This document shows positions 32,647 through 44,959 of a stretch of 64,000 nt of DNA, piece after piece; positions within the stretch are counted from its first letter, which is position 1; each line of letters begins with the position of its first letter. Both the position numbers and the translations under genes were made by a program. Source of the stretch: Cerrena zonata (lineage: Eukaryota; Basidiomycota; Agaricomycetes; Polyporales; Cerrenaceae); NCBI GenBank assembly GCA_038087015.1, contig JASBNA010000035.1, forward strand, positions 248,001 to 312,000, given 5' to 3'. The notes below the pieces were generated by a model. That model ran no database searches, was not told the DNA's origin, and was given only the letters and a program-made list of their open reading frames with translations.

Positions 32647-35016
32647 ATGGCTTCTTCACAAATCCCTCCCCCTGTGGCGAGGGCACCCTCGTTCATCCAG
32701 TTTACCCCAAAACGAGCAATGTCCTCATTTGAGAATCTCGTTGCTCTGGCCAACTATGAAGAACGACTGAAGGAGGCGCGTAAAATTGTATGGCGGAACA
32801 GAGGAGAGAAACCTGTGGAACTTGCTGACTTGTGGGAGTGCTTGGAACATGCAGGACGAGGAGGTTGGAGTGAGTGTGACCGTGATATTGTCAGGTTCAT
32901 TCGTTTGACAGCCATAATTATATTCTGCTTATAGGAGCCGGGGGATTGGGCTTTGCTATACGATCTGGTGTTAACGTCATTCTTCTGATGGCTCGGATGG
33001 AACGGATACCCAAGTAAGTAACCGTTTAAAGTCAAGCCTTCTCTTCGCCGACAGTGATATGCGCAGGAAACTGCGACTGGACCTTGCTGCGTCAAGCAAT
33101 ATTTGGTCCGGATTCATTACGTTTTGCCGCCATGCTAGGTGAGATAAGTTCTATCAGCACATTCGGTCCTGGACATTGATCATGTTGCTCAGGGTCTTTC
33201 GTGGCCATTTACAAATTTATCCTCAACGCACTACCTATCTTACTTCCTCCCCCAATCCAATCAATCTCCCCCGCTCGCCTGCGTTCACAGCTCCGATCGC
33301 AATTGGCATCCTCGAGCACTTCTGCTACCCCATTCCATGATGATGAGGACGACTTAGACGGCGAACTCCCGTTGCCAAACGTTCATTATTCACCAGAACG
33401 CCACGCGCGACTGTCTACATCTGCACAGCAGCATCAGCTGTGGGTTCGAAAGAAAACCCGGCGTTGGTATTCCATACTCGCTGGTGCTATGGCTGGTGGA
33501 ATATCCATTCTCTTCGAGAAACGCAGCAATAGACTTGGTATAGCACAGCAAATGTTTGTTCGGTATGTCTCTTCAAGTCATCTAGCCCTCTATGTACAAG
33601 TTAAGTGACGCGGCGTAGAGGCCTACAAGGCTCGTACAATGCCTTCTCAAGCAAACGCGGCTTTAAGATCCCCCACGGGGATGTCATCGTTTTTACATTG
33701 TGGTAAGCCGGCTAGCTAAGTATCTCTGAGCATGATCGTTTTAATTGACCAATAAAACAGCTGTTCCCAAATCATGTATTCATTCATTCTACGTCCGGAC
33801 ACACTTCCACGGTCGTATTGTAATTGGTCTGTGCCATCATTGTCAGTTAACCAGTCTTACCTTATTTAATATCAACCACAGGATTCAAGCTGCTTGTAAA
33901 GTTCCCCGAGAGGCCGTATCCATGAATAAGGACCTTGTTCGGGAGGGCTTTTTCGATGTATCGCTTCTTGACCGCATCTTGGCTGGCAATGTTAGTGAAA
34001 GAACCTTCTAACCAGTGTTTTGGCTAACTATTCTCTAGAATGTTGCCCCTGGTAATCGAGCAGAACTATTGGCTCGTCGCGCCGCTGCGTTAGCACCTGT
34101 CCCAGACTTCGGTCCCCGTTTTGGGCCTTGCTCGGCTGTCCATCCCATGCAAGATTCATGCCTTACCGACAAGATCCCTCGCTGGTTCCTTGTTTTCCGT
34201 TGGATGCTTCCATTATACGGGGCATTGCATTTCGTACCTATGATATTATTCAAACGGAATGTTGTCCTACGGGCACCTTTGAAGATGTTCATTAAAGCAG
34301 CATTAGGATCAGCTCGAAGCTCAGCTTTCCTGGCATGTTTCGTCCTCATATATCAGAGTTAGTACAGCATTATCCCTCGATTCTCTAGCCGTCACTTATT
34401 GCGTGGTGTTTTCTAGACTTATTTTGTTTCAAACATAATATGTATACTTACCTTACAGCTCTCCGGAAGTCGCCGCTTCGCACGCGTTCTGGTCTATCTT
34501 ACCTGCTCGCACTGATTGCGAAACGCCTTCCCCAATCCGTTGTCGATCTTATGATTGGCAAGTTCTCTTTCTGGGTTCTTGCCGCATCTACGGGACTTTC
34601 TCTCTTCGTTGAGGAAAAGCGAAGAAGAGCAGAGTTGGCCATGTACGTCTTGCCTAAGGCCTTGGAGAGTGCTTGGGTGATGGCGAGAGGAAAGGGGTTG
34701 GTTTTCAACATGGGACGCTCTGGAGATGTCTTGGTGAGTTATCGATGGTCCATTTGCGTTTTAGCAGTAGAAAGTGAGCTGACATGATTATCTCGCTCAG
34801 TTAACATCCATAGGAATGGGTATGGTTATGGTATGTCTATTTCTTCCTTTCATTGTGTATATCCGCTGATCACTATGGGTCCTACAGACTATCTACCAGG
34901 TGTGTATCCAAACGTATGCAAGGTTTGTCTAGGCTAATGACTTGTCAAAGAACGATCCACAGCATCTTTCAGGTCTGGTTCGGCGAATTTTGTATCAATT
35001 CATTGGACCCAACTAG
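32647..35016 (+). CDS. TMEM135-like integral membrane protein, with a one-base frame break
   Basis: Homologue of TMEM135, a multi-pass protein of peroxisomes and mitochondria linked to organelle dynamics. Exons in order give AGGLGFAIRSGVNVILLMAR, ERIPKKLRLDL, GPDSLRFAAMLGSFVAIYKF, RWYSILAGAMAGGISILFEK, RGLQGSYNAFSSKRGFKIPH, the conserved cysteine/histidine segment GPCSAVHPMQDSC, KIPRWFLVFRWMLPLYGAL and the C-terminal IYQNDPQHLSGLVRRILYQF. The family plan is complete. In exon 3 the frame must shift by one base: GAC CTT is followed by an extra G at about 33086 before CTG CGT CAA, and no splice choice repairs it. So this is either a sequence error or a recent pseudogene; the otherwise perfect gene favours error. 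Confidence 0.75.
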
Positions 35017-35703
35017 ATGTAGACACTTCCTCCAGTTACAATGTGAGTTGTATATAATAATCAGCTTCACTCGGTATGTTTGTTCCAGAAACCCATCAAT
35101 CCCGTGGAAGTCCTTGCTTTGAACCTTACTCTCCGGCGTGCTCGGGAATGTTCATCTCGTTATTCGGAACATATATTCGAACTTTCGAAGTGAATCTTAA
35201 CAAGCAGCTCACTAGTCGTTATGAATTTTGTTCTCTGCCATATTGCTTTGGCATACCACATTGTCCCATGAATGCTCTAATCATGCATGACTCTTCCCCT
35301 CAGCATTAACATACAAATACACTAGTTGCTATTTGCATTTTCGTTATTTGCGTCTTACGGGAGACATTAGCATACAACTTAGGCAATCGAAGAGTTGATA
35401 GTGCGGGATGAAGTTACGGTTTGGCGCTGTGGATACACGTCAGGGAAAAGAACGTAGCAACTCACTTTGACCTGTAACGACGACAGTGTTATACACGGGG
35501 GCCACGTATATCAATAGTCTAACCTCTAATGTCCATTGCTCAACATTTGCAGCAGGCTGCAATATCACTGTAATATAAACGTGCACTCAGGTGTCGCCAC
35601 GTGGAAGGTTGGTGTTGAGTTGTTGATGACTTGTCCAAGTTGTTTAACTTATGAAATTGTATGGATTACAGAGTTACACTGTGAAGAACGATATATCTTG
35701 GTC
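35017..35703. other. Intergenic region between TMEM135-like and F-box genes
   Basis: Same-strand spacer of about 690 bases. The open frame of the next gene extends back to 35536 but that extension is unlike the family and is treated as leader. Nothing else seen. Confidence 0.45.
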
Positions 35704-37153
35704 ATGTTGAGCCGTACTTTCAGACGTGCTCGCTCTACGTTCATCGGCAAAGCGGCTAAAGTCAACGAACCGCCCACTTCCAGTCCGAGTCCGCCGAGAC
35801 AAGTCTCTCAAACCATTCCACCGGAGATTCTCTTAGACATATTCGGACGTCTCCGTCCTTCAGGACATCTTCCTGCATACGAGGAATGGTACGTTGATAA
35901 TATCATCAACGTCAACCCAAGCAGGAAGGTCATACCCAGACACCTATACAACGTTTGTCTGGTATGTCGAGCATGGTATCAATCAGGCATTGTCATATTA
36001 TATTCCCGTGTCGCCCTCACATCCCCTCGACGATTCTCTTCGTTTCGCCGGACCATGCAGTCACGACCTGACCTCATCCATTATGTTCGCGAACTATCTC
36101 TCTGTGACGCAGCCGACCACCTTGCTCCCATAGAAATTGTCAGATCCCACCGTTCCAAGCAGGTAGCCGGCATGAGATCAAACGCGCTCTCCATTATCGC
36201 TACCTGTTCGAACCTTTCCACCTTAACCATCTATTTACGGAAACAGGCTGGAAAGAATTCGATAGCTCCGTTGTTCCGGGCTCAGCTTCAAACAGTCCTC
36301 AAATACCGCCCTATCACGAGATTTACTATCATTGGGGAAGGTCCCTGCCCTGCCCCGCTCACAACGTTCTTCGACAGTGGTTTGAAAGATCTTGTCCTAA
36401 GACGAACCGTAATAGAGGCCGGGGAGTTGGATCCAAAGAGACTCCCAGAGCTTCAAACACTCGCCTTAATATCGGTGCGGTCAACAAGACGAGCTGAGAT
36501 GACCAGGGAATTACTTGTAAAATTCAAGCAGCTCCGTACTTTCGTGATCGTTGACTCCGTGACTCTCATGTATCCCTTTGGCAACCCAATACAACCCGCT
36601 TGTCTGCCTAACCTCCAAAAACTCACCTTGATCTCCACGGACTCGGACTTACAGGTCCCTTTCGCAGTCGCTTTAACTGTTTTGAAACAGTGGATCACAC
36701 CCCAAACGATCCCGAATGTGAGAGATCTGACCATAGGTCTTCTGGGGAGTGATACTCCCCTGGCACCGTGGTTTATCTTTCCTCCCAAGTTGGAATCTCT
36801 CACCTTGATCATAGCCCCGTCCTACTCGGGCCATGGTTACGGGCAAGTAGCTTTGGACTCGGCTCCTCAATGGGATATTCTACGGTGCCTAGAACACAAT
36901 CGGGATCATTTTGAACGGGGAACGTTCAAGACTTTGATCCTGTTGTTGTGTGTCCATGCTTCGGAGGAAGGCATAATCATCTTCCCTCACCGAATGATAC
37001 GAACCTTTTGCGAACAGTATGGTGTTGATGTTATGCAGGGTCAGATTAAGTGTAAGATTTCCTTCTATTATATTTTCACATGAGCTGATACTTTATACAG
37101 CTGTCCTGAGGTGGGTCGAAAAAGAGGGTATAGAACCTCTATCTCTTCAATAG
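35704..37153 (+). CDS. F-box protein with leucine-rich C-terminal region
   Basis: Two exons, 35704-37051 and 37101-37153; 466 residues. Starts MLSRTFRRARSTFIGKAAKV. The F-box is at about residues 38-100: SQTIPPEILLDIFGRLRPSG and YNVCLVCRAWYQSGIVILYS. The rest has irregular leucine-rich repeats (DLVLRRTVIEAGELDPKRLP, LPNLQKLTLISTDSDLQVPF, IPNVRDLTIGLLG, PPKLESLTLII). The terminal exon SVLRWVEKEGIEPLSLQ uses donor GTAAGA. Such proteins normally bring substrates to SCF ubiquitin ligases and are numerous in mushroom genomes. A second member lies at 60464-61904. Confidence 0.8.
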
Positions 37154-39410
37154 TAATAACGGAGACTAGATGATTTACAATTTTTCTTGTTCTTGCTTTC
37201 CTAGAATCTCTTTTGTTATGGAGCAGTTGCATTGACCTCGTTCCACGTTACCAGTATTTTTGATTGCTTAGTATTATACCACCAGAATCGATCTTGTTGT
37301 ATATTCCTATTCCTATTTGTCGCCTGCATCTAGGTAGAAATCCCTGTAATATTTTACGCTCAGATTAGTGTTCTAATCCCATTCTTGACTTTACTAAGTA
37401 AATGCATCGGAGCAAGATCATACAGTCCACGGGCAGCCAGGAATACGCGAACGGAGACCTCGCTTCGGAGAGTCGACATTCTCTCCAGTGTGTGATCCTG
37501 CAACATGGACGAGACAATGAATATTTAGGAGAATGGCTAGTAAGATGATGTTGGTTGCACTCCGAGCCCGAGTTATTGATTGCTGGAATACTAACTTGAA
37601 CTTGAGCTTGGTGACTCGGGCCCGCGGTGTTGCATTGAATCCATAATAGGAAGGTGTCGTGTTCATTGGCGCCGGGGGGAATAGAATAAAATAATAAAAT
37701 AATAATAATAAAATAAAAAGATGAGATGTTCGCGAGCTCGTAAACCAGCTTCTCTAATGCTCTACCACCGATCCTCCGGCGGGTAAGGGCAAAGCCGTCT
37801 CCGTGTGAGCAGGGTTTGATCCCTAGGGTAGCCTCGCACCACTATGCCAACAGAGGGAGGAGCTCCCCGAGTCCCCGGAACAAGGCCGGTAGACATTTAG
37901 GCTTGGTGAGCTTGGTCTGGGTTGCAGTAGCCCATAGACCACTTGCGCTAGCATCTCGTTATTTCTACTCATTTGTATCAGCTTATATGACTTACTTTTG
38001 GCGACTTAGGGTAGCAACTCTTGCATCCTAGGATGAGTCTGAGTGACGGCGGAGGTGATTTCTGGACACGGCTCTCCTCGGAGGGTCCGGGAAGCAACAC
38101 TTGAATAGAAGTTTGTGGAGGGAGATGAAATGAAAGAGTCAGGACAGCGCAGGTTGTAGTAGGAAAGAAGCTAGGTATGTGACATGTCGGTCCGACTCAG
38201 TCACCGTGACACTGTAGACATTGAGCCGCTCCTCGTACTAATAGGACAACGAGGACATATGAAGTTAATGAACGGTTCTTTTAACTATCGTGTTTCGATC
38301 TATGTAGACATGTGCGCACCGAGTTAGATTGAACTGCCAGAGTTTGAGCGATTCAGTGATTCTAAGTTGTTACCATCAAGGTCAGACGGCCCAAAGCGTT
38401 GGGTCCGAGTCCACAAGTCGGTCTTTCGGTCACCGTGAATGTTGAGGAGAATTGGGTGTATAGAATCTAACGCTGCGTAGTAGGGATGACTCATGGTTAG
38501 TCACGTATCTCGCCTTGTCCTCTTTATTCGAATGAAGTCGTATGTTCCAAAATAGACGATTGTTTGAAAATGGTAATAACCGGTTTCGATCCTCATTTTG
38601 TTAAACGTATTTTCTGCACCAGCAATACAAGTTATCACAACCGGTGCACAGGAAACTGCTGACCTAGTCCACTTTTGAGTCGCATTCTAGATCTGGTACT
38701 ACGAAACTCCCCATGTCGCGCCGCGCACAGATAGACGATATTAGAAGTGTAAGCAATACATCAATACTCACACACCCTTCCTCATTGAAGACGATTGACC
38801 TATTGGACACTTGGAGTTCTTCGAGTGAGGGGCAACGGTACAGGGGACTTTGAGGACAATCAAAGAAACCAACACGGTAAGGAATGACAAAGAGACTTAC
38901 TGGCTACCTCCAGCGGGAAACTGGGGTTATGAAAGTTCGACTGCCAGAGTCCGACCACGTCCCATCGTAAAGCTTAGTTTCAGAACTAAACAAGAAAGCA
39001 AAACATAGGCCATGTCGTTTCAACCGATCACACTCTACCACACAAAAAACAATGCAGTCCTCCGATTGACCTTGCGAAACCTCCTTCACACGCAACGAAA
39101 TACTCCTTTCTAGATCTGTATTCGAAGCCCATTCGAACATCAATTACAACACCGCCAATAACCAGTAAGTAAGTAGTCACTGAAGGGGGGTAGAGGAGCT
39201 GACATAAGTATCACTAGAAGTAACCTCGTTGGAAGTTTTTGAGAGAATGCCAAAGAGAGCGAATGAATATAATAATATAAATTCCTTGGCGCACACAAAA
39301 AAACAATCCTTTTGAGTCCCAAAGAGCCTGTCGGTCGTCGTCGTTTTACAGCTAAATTAACTCTCGCGTGCGTAACCCGACGTCGTCTTCACTTCATGAA
39401 TGTATCCTCC
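37154..39410. other. Gene-poor stretch of 2.3 kb
   Basis: No confident gene. A weak two-exon minus-strand candidate could run from an ATG at 37666 (MNTTPSYYGFNATPRARVTK) across an intron at about 37502-37599, but it has no family signal. A short A/T-rich microsatellite lies at 37681-37718. The remainder to 39410 shows only short frames. Part of the right end is the SEC61 3' flank. Confidence 0.4.
37681..37718. repeat. A-rich AAT/AAAT microsatellite
   Basis: A run of AATAAAATAATAATAAT-type units, fully A/T and almost pure A on the plus strand. A simple-sequence tract with no attached function. Confidence 0.7.
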
Positions 39411-41189
39411 TTAGATCAAGTCACCGAATGCAGCAGCCATTTCGGGGCCGCCAGATTCCTAAATGAAAGTAGAGTGGTTAGTAATGAATTAGGAATAGGA
39501 GGAAGGGAAGAGTGACATACCCGCATGCCGATTTCCCAGTACGAGTAGATGATGGTGACGGCCATGAGGATACCGGTACCACTTCCAATAGCACCCATCA
39601 AATCAGCAGCAACGGAAAGGAGACCAAGGATGGCTCCTCCGAGAGCAGCAGCAGTGGGGACAACACGCTTGAGTTCCTTGTACATGGATCCCTCACGGTG
39701 ACCAGCCATGACCTATCAGAGCTATGTCAGGAACATACTACGATAAATGAAAAGGAGGTGAACTAACCATCTGTTGCTCCTTGAGTTGCTTGGCAATATC
39801 ACGTGGACCACTGCCAGAAACTTCGATCCAGGTCTTGGAGAAAATAGCGCAGGCAGAGACAATGAACGCGATGTAGATGATGGCGTGAATGGGGTCGAGG
39901 AAGACCTCCTTCATGGTGTGAGGAGGAGACATGTAGTAAGCAATACCGGAAACCGCAGCGAGCTGAGGAGAATCCTCAAGAGGCTACGCAAGATTGTGAG
40001 TATTGCGTTTATCAAATAAAATATCTATTAACGAACCTCCCAAACACCAATGAGCTTAACGAGGAAGTTGCTGGGGAAACGGTTGAAGAGCATTTGAGAC
40101 ACGATGAACACGTTGGAAGTCAAAGCAGATTGTAGCATGATGGGCATGTTCGAGGTGTAGAACAACTTGACGGGGTAAGCACCACGTTGACCACGGAACC
40201 TGTTCGACTTGACGGGGATCTCGACACGGAAACCTTGAGGTAGATGACCACGGCGAAAACGACAACGGTGGCGATGAGGTTCATGACGTTGGGAAGACGA
40301 TCACGCCAGAAGGCCTCACGCAAGGCGCGGCCCTTGTCGTTCCAAGTGAAGAGAAGGTGGAAGAGCGAAACGACGGCACCCTCGAACTCGGGACCACGAC
40401 CGGTGTTAATGGTAGTGGGAGAGAAAGCCTTCCAGACGATGGATTCGCAAATGTTGGTAGCAATGAAGAGCGAGATACCAGAGCCCAAACCGTAACCTTT
40501 CTGGAGGAGCTCGTCGAGGAGAATGACGATCAAGGAGGCGGAAATGAGCTGGATGATCAAGAGGAGACAGATACCTGCACCGAGATCGCTGGGTTGACCG
40601 TACAATCCGGTGAGCACGTAGACGGTAGCCTGACCGAGGGAAATAATCAAAGCAAACACTGTTCATCTAAGTTTAAGCCTATGACGTATCACATTAATTG
40701 CAATAACCACTCACGTTTCTGAGCACCGCTGAACAGAGCACGATCCTCCTTCAAGGAGAAGTCGACGTCAATAAGGTTGGCACCGGCGAGGAGTTGCATG
40801 ATCATTCCTGAGGTAACGATTGGTGTAATACCGAGTTCCATAAGCGTACCACGGTTGGATGCAAGGATGACACGCATCCAGTACAGTGGATCGGCAGAGT
40901 CAGACGACATGATACCGTACAGCGGGACTTGCGAACAGACAAGGAAGATCAGGAGGGTGACGGCGGTCCATAGCACCTTTTGGTTGAAAGGAATCTAGAG
41001 ATGTTTTGTTTTCGTCATTATGGATGTTTCAAGCTGCGTTGTCAAAGTGTCAATACCTTACGGTCCGGAGAGGAGACTTCAGGGAGAATGGGAAGGAATG
41101 GTCGGACGAGATTCAAGAACCGAACTGTAAGAGGTATGTTCAGTATGTTTGCATGTTCAGAGAGAGAGCAGACACTTACACCCGCTCAT
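39411..41189 (-). CDS. SEC61: Protein transport protein Sec61 subunit alpha, with a one-base frame break
   Basis: Pore-forming subunit of the ER translocon. Exon 1 is only MSGF's first bases (ATG 41187-41189), then [16 protein letters not shown] (plug/first helix region), [120 protein letters not shown] and the terminal [15 protein letters not shown]. Length (about 475 residues) and all ten membrane segments are normal. At about 40236-40239 one base is missing: the expected IYLQGFR reads IYLKVSV and then the correct sequence resumes in the next frame with no intron signal. Since SEC61 is essential, an assembly error or a second copy elsewhere is the likely explanation. Confidence 0.92.
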
Positions 41190-41431
41190 GATGGAAAGTG
41201 CGGGGAAAACCAAGGAAAGAGAGATGGAGAGTACTTGTAGAGTGCGCTTGACACGTCGCTCAACTCTTTCGTGAGGTGGCAAACTCACAAACACATCAAA
41301 ACATCTTCATCTTATCTAGCCGATCAACCCAGATCGAGATCCCTGTATACAATTTGTTACCAATTCAAGTTCCAATTCCATATTCATGTAACGATAAAAT
41401 ACACTATTGATACACCTCTAGATCTTGATGT

Positions 41432-44129
41432 TCAGAAATCGTCGTCTTCAACCTCCCAGTCCACATTCTCCAAAGCAGCCTCTCCTTCATCATACAACTT
41501 GTCCAGTCCAGTCAACTTCTCGAGGTATCCCGTCTCATTGAAAGCTTTCAGCATCATGTCGAATCCTTGAGTTTCGTAAGCGTTAACAACCTAAAGTGGA
41601 TTAGTACCAAATTTGATGACAGGTATCTTCGAGGACATACAGTATCACTGCATCCTGTGCATCTGTCGTATGCTGCACCAACAATTGGTAAATTCCTGAA
41701 CTCGGCGAGATAACCTCTCAATTGATGAGGGACCAGACCGAGTACACTACGAGTTGTATGGTCTTCTGGGGCATCCTTCGCATTCTGCGGTGGGGGTGGA
41801 GGGGCGTTTATTCTGCGAAACGATTAGGTTATGGTTTATATTTTTCCAATTTGACTGACATACCCATCTGGATGTTGCAGAAGCGAAACCAGGAGCTCTA
41901 CAGCCGTGGAGGCAGCAATGGAAGCAAGACCTGGTCGGGTAACTGTACACATTTGATCCAGCGTCCTATCAGTGAGCGACTAAGAAAGGTGTTAGCTTTT
42001 CTGAATGTGATCGTCGCTGACGCCGACGTACATCTGCAGGCGCAACAATATCGTTGCAGTAGTAACAACCCAGTCGGTTGCCTTTCGATAACGAACTACG
42101 AGTACCATGCCGCATAACAAGGTAAGAATCAAAGCCGAGAGCAGCATTCATCACAATCTAAATCACGTTCAGATGAGCTATATTCCCTGAGAAGGAAAGC
42201 AAATGGTACCGACCTTTCCTTTCGCTGCGCCCATAACTGTCGGCAACCAACGACTTTCTCTGGAATCCATGAGTAAGAATACAACATCGTGCTCGTCAAC
42301 CAATTTCTCTAGCGTGGCGACGTCTTGCTTGGCTTGCGCAACTGAAGCAGGGGGTATCGGGTGTCCTGGCATGGGTATACTAAGATTGAGGCCAGTGGCA
42401 TCCTAGATATCATAATAAATTCTCGGAACAAAGAAAATACTCAGCAATATTGATACGTACAACTCCGGGGAATATCTTCTTCAATTTCTCGGCTGCACAT
42501 GCAGCTTTCGGCTTTCCGCCATTCAAACAATCTTCGAAGTCGAAAAGGGGTTGTCGGACAGGATTGGAGAATGAAACACGGGCAGAGTCTACGAAGGTGA
42601 TCTTTCGCACACCCCATCCCTAATCATACAAAATGTACGCCCGGATTATTAACAGCGGAATAAATGGCAAAATAACACAAATCTTTACCATCAGCGTTCT
42701 CGCGACGTAGCATCCGAGTGTACCAGCGCCCAGTAGGAGGCACTTCGTAGATGCAACTTTATCAAGATCGAGCGCAGGGAGGATCCGCCATCTCATGAGT
42801 TTCAAGTTCAAGTCTACAGCTTGGTCCGCGAGTCTACGAAAGTGATAAAGAATCAAAGATAGCACAAAAACGCATATAAATGGAACCTTTTACCTTGTCG
42901 GGTCCATCATAGGAGCCAAATCAGCCATCCTAGGGCCAAGTTTGCCCTGTACATTCTTCTCCCAACCAACAGCAGTCGGTCGGACTGGTCCTCCACCATA
43001 AATACGTCACTAATCGGTCATACAAAATCACTCTTACCTTTCCCTCCTTCGCCCGAGGTCTTCACGACACCAAATCGACTCTTCCAATGTCCATCATGAG
43101 GCACAGATTCAGTATCGCGCCAACAGAGGACTCTGAATCCTTCTGAAGCAGCAGACGGGAAGTGATATCGAAGATAAGCTAGTAAATTCGTAGAGGCCAT
43201 CCAGGGTTGGATGGCGCGGCTGAGGGATCGATGAAGGCGATTGTACGCTATTGCAAGAAATAGGTACCGGTGACAGGATACTAGTGAATAATTGAACTTA
43301 CAGCACTGGTAGGGACGTCCTTGAAGAATGTTTCGTAGTCCTCTACCGGTGCAGGTTTCTGGTGCGGGACCTGTAGTACGTACAAGGAAGAAAGGTTTCG
43401 GGGTTGGTGTACAGTGTTGAATATCGTATTGAGCTGGTTAAAATGAGAATGACTGATAACTGAATGATTGAATAGTTCATACTACGTACAGCTTCGTTGT
43501 TGAATTGGGTTGATGCAGCTGCCCAGTCGCCGTCAACGTCCCAAGCAGGTTTTGCGACAAACGCTGGGAACGCAAACCAGTAGTAGTATTTGTACTTCTT
43601 CAGATCAGCAAAAGTGATCAAAAGGAAACGAGTTAGTGAGGAAGTTGACCCTTTCTCGATACTATTCCAGATCTACATTAGTCATAGCAGTCGACATTTA
43701 ATGGATGTTATATCTAGATCATTGAGTTTCATACCTCGTCGGCAGCTTGATTGAAAAGTGCAGTCTTATCAGCAGCCTTGAACTCTTCGATAGTATTGTA
43801 ATTCTTGAAAATCCCTGATGCAGAAACCGAGTTCGGAGGCAATCTACCCCATATCTCAATACCCCAACCAACAAAGAAAACACACAACAGAAAACTCATG
43901 CATACTGGACGTCTGTACTAAAAGCCGATCCTCCCATATCGATATTACATCCTAGAGCAATCTCATTCCCCGTTTCACGATCAACAAACGAACGGCCCGA
44001 TGAATACGATCCAGTGATCGAGACTGTCTCGTCTGATAGACGAAGGACGTCAATCTTCAGATTCGTGAGGGCATGCCAGAAGTTGGGTTCCACGAGAGAA
44101 GAGAGCGGTGTGAATTGGACTATGGGCAT
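41432..44129 (-). CDS. ATG7: Ubiquitin-like modifier-activating enzyme Atg7
   Basis: E1-like enzyme that activates Atg8 and Atg12 in autophagy. Start [20 protein letters not shown] with the N-terminal Atg7 domain ([34 protein letters not shown]). The C-terminal adenylation domain carries the nucleotide site [20 protein letters not shown], then [19 protein letters not shown], the zinc-binding [10 protein letters not shown] and partner CTGCSDT, and the catalytic cysteine in [13 protein letters not shown]. The C-terminal peptide ends in an acidic stretch (WEVEDDDF) as in other Atg7 proteins, where it helps bind Atg8. About ten exons; every junction I checked keeps frame. Confidence 0.93.
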
Positions 44130-44408
44130 CGATATAGGGTATAGTGGGTGTGGATTAGGGTGAAGGTGTCGGTTATATTTCGATCATCGAGTCGTTCGGC
44201 TATAACTTGTACTTTGGTCCCAATTTGGAAGGTGTGTTGGTTCAAGCTGGAGTGGGAACGAGGCAGCGCGCTTCTTTGTGGCATTGACCTTGATGAGGGT
44301 ATAAGAGGCCAAGTGGCGAGTGGCACCAGCAACGCGTCCACTTTCTTCCTACTCTCATCTTCTCCCTTACAGCCAAACTCTGAATATCTGCTCTTTGCCT
44401 CTCCTACT
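44130..44408. promoter_or_regulatory. Bidirectional promoter region, ATG7 and the 124-aa gene
   Basis: Only 279 bases separate the divergent start codons at 44129 (minus) and 44409 (plus). No clear TATA box on either side. Short head-to-head spacing suggests shared regulatory sequence, which is inference from layout. Confidence 0.4.
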
Positions 44409-44842
44409 ATGAGCCCTGTTATACCCTTCGTCCCGGAAGACATCTCAAGCTGTGATAGTGCACGAACATTGGTAGCAATAATGCGCGATGGGACAGAAGG
44501 TAAGTGTAGCAGATTCAGCTCCTTTCAAAGCTCTAACATACGTGTCTCTCCATCACAGCTTTGGCAGGCTACTATCACCGTGCAGGCAGGATGCACCGTA
44601 ACATCAATCCGAACATTTTCATGATCGTCAAAAAGGACAAACCCGACGAATTGGGTCTCACAAAGGGTGGAATACTTCTGCATATGGATGAGGACCCTAT
44701 CTATCCCTGGTCTAAAGCTTGGACTCGAGAAGCGTCTGAAAAGACAACATCTTCCAACGACGGAGAAACGAACGCCACTCAAACTGACTCTTCGAGTTCT
44801 GAGAAGACCCAAGAAGACATTGAAAGTCTTCCTGTAGATTAG
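44409..44842 (+). CDS. Small conserved-looking protein of unknown function
   Basis: Two exons, 44409-44499 and 44559-44842; 124 residues. Starts MSPVIPFVPEDISSCDSART, with LVAIMRDGTEALAGYYHRAG across the junction and NIFMIVKKDKPDELGLTKGG then ILLHMDEDPIYPWSK in the core. The last 40 residues are Ser/Thr/Glu-rich and disordered. I do not recognise a domain. Divergent from ATG7 with a short shared promoter; a functional link is possible but unsupported otherwise. Confidence 0.65.
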
Positions 44843-44959
44843 AAGGCTGTAATTCCATTGATGGCACAATAATGTATCGCTCAAACGAAGCTGAATGTCT
44901 AGGTGTACAAATTGATGCTCCTAGTGTTTTTATGACCCTACGAAAAGTTCTTTGAATAT

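Noticed and set aside
37738..37840. tRNA-like pieces (GCTCTACCAC and AGGGTTTGATCCCT)
   Set aside because: The D-arm-like and T-arm-like pieces are on opposite strands and no acceptor or anticodon stem forms.
40357..40722. 121-codon plus-strand frame, acidic
   Set aside because: Complement of SEC61 exons.
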